Source: Enoplolaimus lenunculus
Lineage: Eukaryota > Nematoda > Enoplea > Enoplida > Thoracostomopsidae
Length of the DNA stretch: 64,000 bases
Assembly (NCBI GenBank): GCA_030248215.1
Contig: JASANG010001869.1
Coordinates: forward strand, 1-64,000
Direction of reading: 5' to 3'
Shown here one piece after another: positions 56,701 to 64,000 of the stretch. Below the pieces are notes generated by a model. The model worked only from the letters and a program-made list of their open reading frames with translations, searched no databases and had not been told where the DNA came from. Each line of letters begins with the position of its first letter. The stretch's first letter is position 1. The translations under genes and the position numbers were made by a program.

Positions 56701-58800
56701 GGGAGTTCTGACTGAGCAAGCATGTTGAGCAACGAGAGGTGGTCGACGCAGTCAAAGGCTTTTGACAAATCCAGTGCTGCTACCACCGTACGACTAGCTG
56801 GTTTTTTCTGGTTGAAACCCGTGATGACGCCATTGACTAGCGTGAGTAGCGCAGATGTGGTGCTGTGCATACTCCTAAACCCGTGTTGGTGCGTTGCAGG
56901 CCGAAGGTGCTGTTGGAGGATAGGCACGATCAGCTTTTCGAGTATCTTAGCTGCCGGACATAGCAACGATACTGGGCGGTAGGACTTGGCGGAGTGCGGG
57001 TCCTTGCCTGGTTTGAGCAAAGGAATAATATGCTACGATTTCCAAATGGCCGGAATGCTGCATTTGGTGACGGACAAATTGCACAGCCGAGTGAGGAAAC
57101 GCATACCAGCAGGACCAAGATGCTTTAGGTGCAGAGGGGTGATGCCGTCTGGTCCAAAAGCTTTGGAGTTGTTGGAAGATTTTATTGCTGAATGCACCTG
57201 ATCCACCGTGAAGATGTCTCCCGTTGGGAGCTGTGAACGCTTGATTTCGTTCACGAGTTTGCGGGTGGCAGTTTGAGATTTGTGCGGCAGCGGCGTTGTA
57301 AAGATCTTGTTGAATTCAAATGCGATGTCACCGGCTTCCGTTATGGTTTCCGCACCAAACGTAATTCCACAGTTGTCGCTGGCTTTGGTCTTGTTGTTGA
57401 GGCGTTTAATCAGCCTCCAGAGATTGCTCAGGTTTGTCTTCCTGTCCATCGCGCTTACCATCTCACACCAACGGGACCGACGGTCCTTGGCAACGATCCC
57501 TGAGATTCGGTGGTTCAGATCTGGGATCCTATTCGTACGGATAACATCCCTCTGGGCGATCAGATCGGCGGCCTCGCTGGGAATGGGAGGCGGTGCTACC
57601 CACTTGTGCCGCCCATATGGTATGGCTTGTTTGCTTGCAGTAACCACGATGTGTCGAAATATCTTCTCACCCGTTTGCGTGTCAGTGTCACTTTCAGTCA
57701 GCTCGGTAAATTTGCCCCAATCGGCTTTGTTGATGTTGACGAACGTGGTATGAGGCGCCGGGATCACCGGGACCTCTTCGCCGATGCTGATGACTATGGG
57801 TAAGTGGTCTGATGATTACGCCGTTACGGTGCACCACTCGGTATCAATGGCCAGGCTGTTGCTTGCCAGGGTAACATCAGGGGACGTTGGAGTACCGTTG
57901 GAGGGAAGGCGTGTGAGGGTATCTTCATTCAGCACCGTGAAGCGCGAGTTATCGATTTCTTCCGCCAGGCATGTACCTCTGGCATCCTGGATTGACGAAA
58001 ACCAAAGAGTATCGTGCGCGTTCAAATCGCACATGACGATCGAATGTTGCAGGTTGAGAAACTGCGCTAGGCTTGCACTGTATCCCGTAGGGCAGCTTGA
58101 GCGAGGGGGGATGTATAAGTTCACCAACGTAACATCGGCGCCTTGGCAATGGGGGTCCCGGATTTGGGGGCCCAGTTTGGTTTCTTGGATGGCCGCGATG
58201 TGGATACCATGCTTGACAAGAAAAGCCGAAAGTGTGAGGGCATGGGGTTTTAAACCATTGATATTAAGTTGTAGAATACGTAACCCATTAGGTGCTGCTG
58301 CCATGGTTGCCTGGCAGGGGGGACATTTGTACGTGCCGTGCTGATAGTCACCGATGCCTTTCAAACCGCTGCATGCTTTAGGAATGTGGGTCCACCCGTT
58401 GCAATTGGCGCAGTGGATCGAGTTGCTGAATGCTGATTTTTTGGAAACGAACTATGCCGCTAGCGAATACAGGAGTCGCCGCCAGAGGGCGGTGACAAAA
58501 ACGCTAAGCAGATAAATTTATCAAGATTTATTGCAAAATTTGGCGGAGGAACGGAATTTGGCTCCTCTAGGAATTTAATAAAAATAGTTCATTTTATAGA
58601 TTTCGACGTGCTGAGTTCAACGGTACTATTTTTAGCACTGCATGGTCCCCGATTCCATAGTTGTAGCCCTTTTAAAGGTAGTAAAACAGCGTTAAAATGA
58701 ATTTTTTGGTAAGAAGACTTTTTAATTTTCCGGTTCTAGCTCCGGTTCCGGTATTTTTTAACTTTCCGGATCCGGTATTTTTAATTACGGTTGCTCCCTG
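53705..58800. mobile_element. hAT-type MITE split by nested insertions
   Basis: The left half (53705 to about 53995) starts CAGGGTGCAACTGG and matches 25910-26160. The right half (about 58680-58800) ends GGTTGCTCCCTG and matches the end of that copy. The flanks ATTATTAG and GCTATTAG share six of eight bases. Between the halves lie both parts of a second MITE of the 8128-8520 family (53996 to about 54200, and about 58495-58590, reversed), and inside that a LINE. The order of events is therefore MITE, MITE, LINE. Confidence 0.7.
55381..58480 (-). mobile_element. Non-LTR retrotransposon (LINE), decayed
   Basis: Read on the minus strand: a PHD-like zinc pattern (HCANCNGWTHIPKAC, then YKCPPC), an endonuclease start (LRILQLNINGL, IQETKLGP, CDLNAHDTLW), then reverse transcriptase (SYRPVSLLCPAAKILEKL, ALDLSKAFDCVDH, GVPQGSVISPQLFNFYISDL, YADDLTIYAS) and a C-terminal CPDCHTPLHDTEHLFNC finger. 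The 3' end runs into CTACAACAACAACAA near 55390. The endonuclease lacks a middle piece, stop codons interrupt the coding line near 57810 and 57033, and the frame shifts in the RT near 56500. It is therefore dead. Jockey/CR1-like by domain order; the exact clade is not settled. Confidence 0.88.
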
Positions 58801-59230
58801 GCTATTAGTTTTTGATAAAATTCACTTTATCCAAAATACTAAACCACAATAAATCATTTTAACAGAAACAAGAATAAGTATTAAAAGCTCTATTCTGTTT
58901 TTGTTTCAGCCAAACAAATATACAGCTTATAGACCTAGTTTTACTCATAACACATGATGAATAAAGCGCACAGCAGGCAAATATTTAATTTCGCGCGTCT
59001 GAAGTCGTAGACATTAATCTGCATAATAACAATTGTTACACAGTGTCGACAACACCTAACCGCAACAACAGTTTGAAACCGCCACTAATAGATTTCTGCA
59101 GCTGTAAACCCAAATCAACCGTTTCCACAAAAATTTCAGCGAACCAAAGCGTTTGACGTAAAGGGCCGGAGAGCCACCGCCATACCACCAATTGGGGTAG
59201 AGAGCACCCCTAAAGGGACACCCACCCTAA

Positions 59231-59908
59231 TGCGGGCTTCACGTTATAACCGGGGCAGGCGGGACACGGTTTGTCCCATGTTGATTCGACGCCAACGTTA
59301 AAATTTGGGCACTTATATCGGGTCAACACACAAAACTCGAAAGTCATATGACATTAGCTTACAAACCACCGCTGTCAAATGATCAGTGTGTACAAGGGCG
59401 GTGTGTCACGTGATACTGTGGAACATTTATGCGAATATCATACGATATTCCAAAATTTCAACGAATATCATATGATATTCAGCGGGACAGTGTAACCTTT
59501 GGGTACTAATAAATGAATGAAAAGTTGGACGGCAGAGGCACAATCGTGCTTTAAATACCAAATACATGCCTGCAAATCGTTTCTGACACAAAATCGCTTA
59601 AAACCACAGCTGCATAATTCAAAAATTCAAATTTCAAATTCTAGTATCATATGATATTCAGCAGGACAATTTGGGTATGTTACCTCAACTATGCAGACAT
59701 TTGAAAATATATCATATGATATTCGCAGACAATACCTCGAACATAATATGATATTGAAGGACAAAAGGTAACCTACACATGATATTAGCAGACAAATGCG
59801 AATTTTTGAATACGATATGGGGTCCACAAGCAGACAAAATGTGATCCAATAGTCTAATAGGGACAAAACGTGTCCCAAGCTGCCCCGGTTATAAGTGTGA
59901 ACCCCGCA
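59231..59908. mobile_element. Harbinger-like MITE with TAA target duplication
   Basis: TGCGGGCTTCACGTTATAAC, then CGGGGCA, at the left pairs with TGCCCCGGTTATAAGTGTG, then AACCCCGCA, at the right. TAA flanks both sides (59228-59230 and 59909-59911). Many CATATGATATTC words inside. Same family as 26731-27399. Confidence 0.8.
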
Positions 59909-59989
59909 TAACCGGATGAAACAAAAAACCGATTAAGTTTTAAAATGCGTCTGGCTTCTAACTCGCTTCGCTCACGAACTTGCAGTCCC

Positions 59990-61300
59990 CACGATGGAAT
60001 TTTCGGTAGCCTCCACCCCTGCCAGCTCTGACACCGTTGACATTGTTCGAAAGCGGTGTCAAATTTAGCTTCTTCAACCGAAGTGTTGTGTCATCTAGCT
60101 AAAGAAGGTATAAATTGGAAAAGACAAGTCGACTCAACTTGTGTCTCTTTAATCTAATATATCTGTCAACACAGCTGCTGCCGGCATACAAACTTTGGAC
60201 GGTCTGATATATGTATAACATTGCAGTTGAACGCAGACATCGACATCTAGATGCGTGCACACCACAATTTTGAGCTAGGTCTTTTTTAAGCCATCCCACC
60301 TATATTCTACTGAGCACCGTATTAACTGTGCGGCAATTTGCAAGTAAGCTAATTGCATAGACCCAATGCAAATATGCCCAAAGTCAGCCACGGACCTCTA
60401 GTGTTTATGCATAAGAAAAACATGCTTGGTTCAGGTATCGAAGTTTTGAACCGTGTGATAACGAAGCGTTCTTCTCGAACACTTCACATTCGAGTATGTG
60501 TCGACAAGGAAGTATGCTGTACAGCAAGTATTTTGTACATTGCAATTCATTAACGTAGTAGCAATTGCACAAAATAAAAGTGATATAGCTAGTGCAATTT
60601 TATGGTTTATAGCTACTGTTAAGATTGTTTGAGTAAATATGTTTTCTAGGGCTCCAACAGCAACATAATTTTTGCCGGAACAGCAACGGGAACAGGAATT
60701 GATTTTTTTTCAGGAAGCGAAATAGGAACAGGAACCGGTATTTAAAATAATTTTCGTCGCCGAATTACTGTTAGACTTTTTCGAAAACTCCAAAAATGGC
60801 TCAAGCGAATTTTCAACTATTTCATCTTCAAATTTTGGTAAGCGCACCATAAACGGTTTATTAGCAAAACGAAACTAATTACAAAAACATTCATTTCGAT
60901 ATAACGATTTTCAAAGGCAGAGTTTCCAATGTTTAAGTGATTATGAATCATTTGCTACAAAACCGCAAAACTTACGGTTCGTGCATCTTTGGATGCAGGT
61001 TGCTTAAGGTGGAGCGTTTGTTCCCAAGGTTCTAGCGTTTTATTATGTCTATGCTAATACAAACTGAAATACGACTGCATAGCTTATTCGTTGTGAATTT
61101 AGTTTAAGTGTAAGGCAAAATCATGATAAATCCTATGCATTTGGTACCATTTACACATGAAACAATTTGTTGCGTGAACTTGCAGCTGCAACATACACGT
61201 AAAAGTTTTGTTCGAAGACCATTTGCAAAACTTGTACTTACAAATCGTTCATTAAAATAATAGCTACGAATTTCATTCAGCACATATCCTGCTTTTATTA
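59990..61300. other. Repeat-poor intergenic stretch with MITE scraps
   Basis: No exon recognised. GAACAGCAACGGGAACAGG near 60680 and ACTTGCAGCTGCAACATACACG near 61175 are scraps of the CCGG-rich and TTGCACGTG MITE families. Confidence 0.4.
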
Positions 61301-61540
61301 CGCTCGTTTAAAACATAAAAATTTACTCGACGGTCCCGAATATATTTAGAATGATACACTTTAAAGATTGTTGAAAAAGCACGGCCGAGACGATCGTTTT
61401 TCCCGAAATACTGCGAATATATGGTTCTTGCATTAATCTCTCCGCATTAATCTCCCCAAAAGGTCTGAACACGTCAGTAATCGAACTACGGGACTCTCGC
61501 TTGCGAGTCAAGCACGCTCGTGTCGACATGCGTATGTATA

Positions 61541-62110
61541 GTCGACGAGGAAAGGAGTTGGAGAAGCGGGATATGTGCGCAGTGGTAACAGCGTCTGTCT
61601 GACACGCATAACGTCGCTAGTTCGAAACCACCCGTAACCACGGTGCAACCGGAATTCCGGTTCCGGCATTTTTGTACCTTCCAGTCCCGGTAGTTTTTTA
61701 TCGCAATTAAAAATTCCGGAATTAAAGTTTGATCTTGTTAAAAATTGAGCATGTAAGCATATGAGACATGCTTGTCCAATATTTGCACATGCAATATAGA
61801 ACAGTGCACTGTAAGTATGCTTGCCTTCAGCATACGCTCGACATACATAGTCGACGATAAAAGTAGTTGGAGAAGGGGGCTGCGTGGAGCAGTTGTATGT
61901 ATAGTGTTCGCTTAAAGATCCGTAGGCTGAAAGTTCGGTCTCCGCTTTGCAGGCCCGCTTTTCCAGCTGCTTAGGAAAGGTCTGAAGCCCCGATTTCTAC
62001 CTAAACTGACATGGGTTGGGGGCTACGCCGTGAGCACAATGGTAAATTTCCGCGCTATTAACACGGCAACCAGTCAATAGTAGGATGGACGGTCACTGGG
62101 GCATGTGAGC
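61541..62110 (+). mobile_element. tRNA-derived SINE cluster, partly broken by a MITE
   Basis: A tRNA-like head at about 61565-61635 (GCGCAGTGGTAACAGCGTCTG, B box AGTTCGAAACC) is cut by a hAT-type MITE remnant (about 61645-61735). A leader with ATGAGACATGCTTG, a second head at about 61875-61955 and the shared tail CTTTTCCAGCTGCTTAGG follow. Then comes the tRNA-like GCACAATGGTAAATTTCCGCG. The order matches the cluster at 24060-24787. Confidence 0.7.
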
Positions 62111-62434
62111 AGCGTGCGAATGGATATTCGGTTCCGGTTTAATATGCGGCAAAACGTGATATCCGTATCCGGCATAAAGAAACCGGATACAGGATAATTA
62201 TGGGTGTGGTGCCGAATACCTTAAAAACTGCTTTTTGCAAGTGAGCGTCTTTAACACCTTGCTGCGATTACATTCTGGGCAAGTCACGAAGTTCAAGTTT
62301 TGATATGTTTCAGCTAGGTATTATTTACTTATGTAAGAGAGCGATAGTTGAGCGCATTTTTGCGTTCAGCAGCAATTATGAACTTTATAACAGACGAAAA
62401 CTTTGAGCACGCCAAAAAGAACTAAAAAAGAAAT

Positions 62435-63380
62435 TATTAAGCGAACCGAAACTCCGAGCGAAGCTCGGAGTTTCGCGAAGCGTTTTATGTTTTGTACTTG
62501 GGAGTCGAAAGGTGGATGTCCGTCTGTCCGTCCGAAAAGAATCTCAGGAACAGCTGAACCGATTTTGATAAACTTTTTTTGTTTGAAAACCAAGTATCCT
62601 GGGGTGTTAACCTCGCATTGGGGTTAGAAAATTTTAAGCCGTTTATTAGCCACAGGCTAATTTGCATAATTAATTTAGCCTAAATTAGGACATTCCACAA
62701 TATTTCATTAATTATTACAGTTAGAAGCAATCTAATTTTAGCATTAAAGAGTTTTTGGGTGAGAGGAATCTGCGTAGACTGTTTACAAACCTCCAAAACC
62801 GATACTTGAGCAGCTAGCTAATAGATAATTTGCATATTAGCATAGTTTATAAGCCTAAATTAGGACTTTTTACAACATTTCACTAATTATTATGGTTAAA
62901 AGCAATATAATTTCAGCACCAAAAAGTTTTTAGGTGCGAGGAATCTGAATATATTGTTTACAAACGTTTAAAACCAATAATTGAGTAGTCAGCTAATAGA
63001 AAATTTGCATATAAGCATAGTTGATAAGCGTAAATTAGGCGTTTTTACAATGTTTCACTAATTATTAGGGTTACAAGCAATCTAATTTCAGCAGTAATGG
63101 GTTTTCGGTGCGAGGAATCTGAATAAATTGTCTACAAACGTTTAAAGGCGATTATCGAATAGTTAGCTAATGGATAATTTGCATATTTGCTTAATTGACG
63201 AGACGAAATTAGGACTTTTTAAATTATTCCAATAATTATTAGGGCTGAGGAAATTGCTTACAAACCTCCAAAACCGATAAATGAATAGTTAGCTAATAAC
63301 TAATTTGCATATTTCCTTAATTGCTTACGTGTGTTCGAGCTTTGCTCAACAAATGTAGTCCCACTACGACTGGTTTTAAC
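62435..63380. repeat. Second copy of the subrepeat element of 15925-17090
   Basis: It starts with a palindrome (CGAAACTCCGAGCGAAGCTC, then GGAGTTTCG), then GTCTGTCCGTCCGAAAAGAAT and tandem subrepeats holding TAGCTAATAGATAATTTGC. It ends GTGTTCGAGCTTTGCTCAA, then GTCCCACTACGACTGG, as near 16350-16400. No coding content. Confidence 0.75.
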
Positions 63381-63474
63381 ATGTACAATATCCGGTATCC
63401 GTTTCCAGTTCAGGTAGAAAATTCAATATCTGTATTGGGTTCCGGTATCCGGTAAATTGATATCCGGTCGCACC

Positions 63475-63800
63475 CTGCATGTGAAATATACATGACCTAG
63501 TGTATATGCAATATGCATTGCACGTTGTGTTGTATGCTAGCCGGCAGCATACGTGTCGACATATATCGCTAGTTCGAACCACCCGTAACGGTCGTCCGTG
63601 ACTGCGAATCCAAAATTCTTTGAATCCACGGGCCTGCAAATTACAGTGCTCATATTGGTGGTACCTTCCTGTCTAAACGGCGACGTCGGGATGACCCTTT
63701 TCCCGAAGTACTGCGCTTAACTATATGACTATGCCAGGAATCGAATTGCGGACCCTTCGCTCACGAGTCAAGCGCGCTATGTATTACACCACGCAGTTCG
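63475..63800 (-). mobile_element. SINE fragments with a tRNA-like head
   Basis: A SINE leader scrap (GCATTGCACGTTGTGTTGTA) sits at 63510. On the minus strand near 63725-63795 GCGTGGTGTAATACATAGCGC and CAATTCGATTCCTGGC give A- and B-box-like words. A related reversed head sits near 61455-61520. Confidence 0.5.
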
Positions 63801-63900
63801 TATCTTCAGCGCTATACTTGTGCAAGTGTATGTAAATGTCATTACATTAGTACACACACCTTGCACATGCACTTATGTTGCACTTCGTATACCAACAAGC

Positions 63901-64000
63901 CAGGGTGCAACCGGAATTACAATTTACCGGAACCGGAATTTGAAAATTTTACCGGAACCGGAACCGGAAAGTGAAAAATGCATTTCACCAAAAATTTCAT
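63901..64000. mobile_element. hAT-type MITE, cut by window end
   Basis: It starts CAGGGTGCAACCGGAATTAC and goes on with ACCGGAACCGGAA repeats of the 25910 family. The right end lies outside the window. Confidence 0.6.

Noticed and set aside
55464-57803. Plus-strand frames of 60-157 codons
   Set aside because: They are antisense to the LINE reverse transcriptase and endonuclease.

Overview
The window is animal nuclear DNA: AT-rich, with long introns, split genes and many short inverted-repeat transposons. Hexamers of the TTAGGC type (read as GCCTAA or CCTAAG) are scattered through it, and it holds a lustrin-type cysteine-rich gene and a degenerin/ENaC channel gene. Together these suggest a nematode, perhaps a large-intron enoplean. 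That placement is an inference, not proof. No prokaryotic operon, CRISPR array or virus-like element was recognised.

Layout. 1-4147 is a tandem array of a unit of about 1,062 bp (four copies). 5164-5949 is a 19-bp minisatellite. 6115-8900 is repeat-rich and holds two hAT-type MITE copies inside a local duplication. 10102-22586 (minus strand) is a complete eight-exon LCMT1 gene, the methyltransferase for the C-terminal leucine of protein phosphatase 2A. A split immunoglobulin-superfamily gene lies on the plus strand inside its largest intron (about 18111-20148). 24060-24787 is a composite tRNA-derived SINE cluster. 25910-26309 and 26731-27399 are complete MITEs. 27852-30698 is a full-length, apparently intact piggyBac transposon.

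31230-48029 (minus strand) is one large DEG/ENaC sodium-channel gene. I traced 18 exons plus one tentative small exon. The splice phases agree along the chain, and the product would be about 1,078 residues. It carries an unusual segment of about 460 residues between the cysteine-rich extracellular domain and the second membrane helix. About 1.6 kb upstream on the same strand is the 3' part of a gene with four lustrin-type cysteine repeats (49595-52610); its first exon was not found. 53705-58800 is a nested insertion: a hAT-type MITE split by a second MITE family, itself split by a decayed non-LTR retrotransposon (about 55381-58480). 59231-64000 is repeats only: a Harbinger-like MITE, SINE clusters, a subrepeat element also present at 15925-17090, and a hAT-type MITE cut by the window end.

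The host genes share no obvious pathway. LCMT1 acts on PP2A in the cytoplasm, the Ig protein looks secreted or membrane-anchored, and the channel and lustrin genes encode membrane and extracellular products. Introns are the main landing sites for the transposons, several of which end within about 10-25 bp of an exon or splice site.
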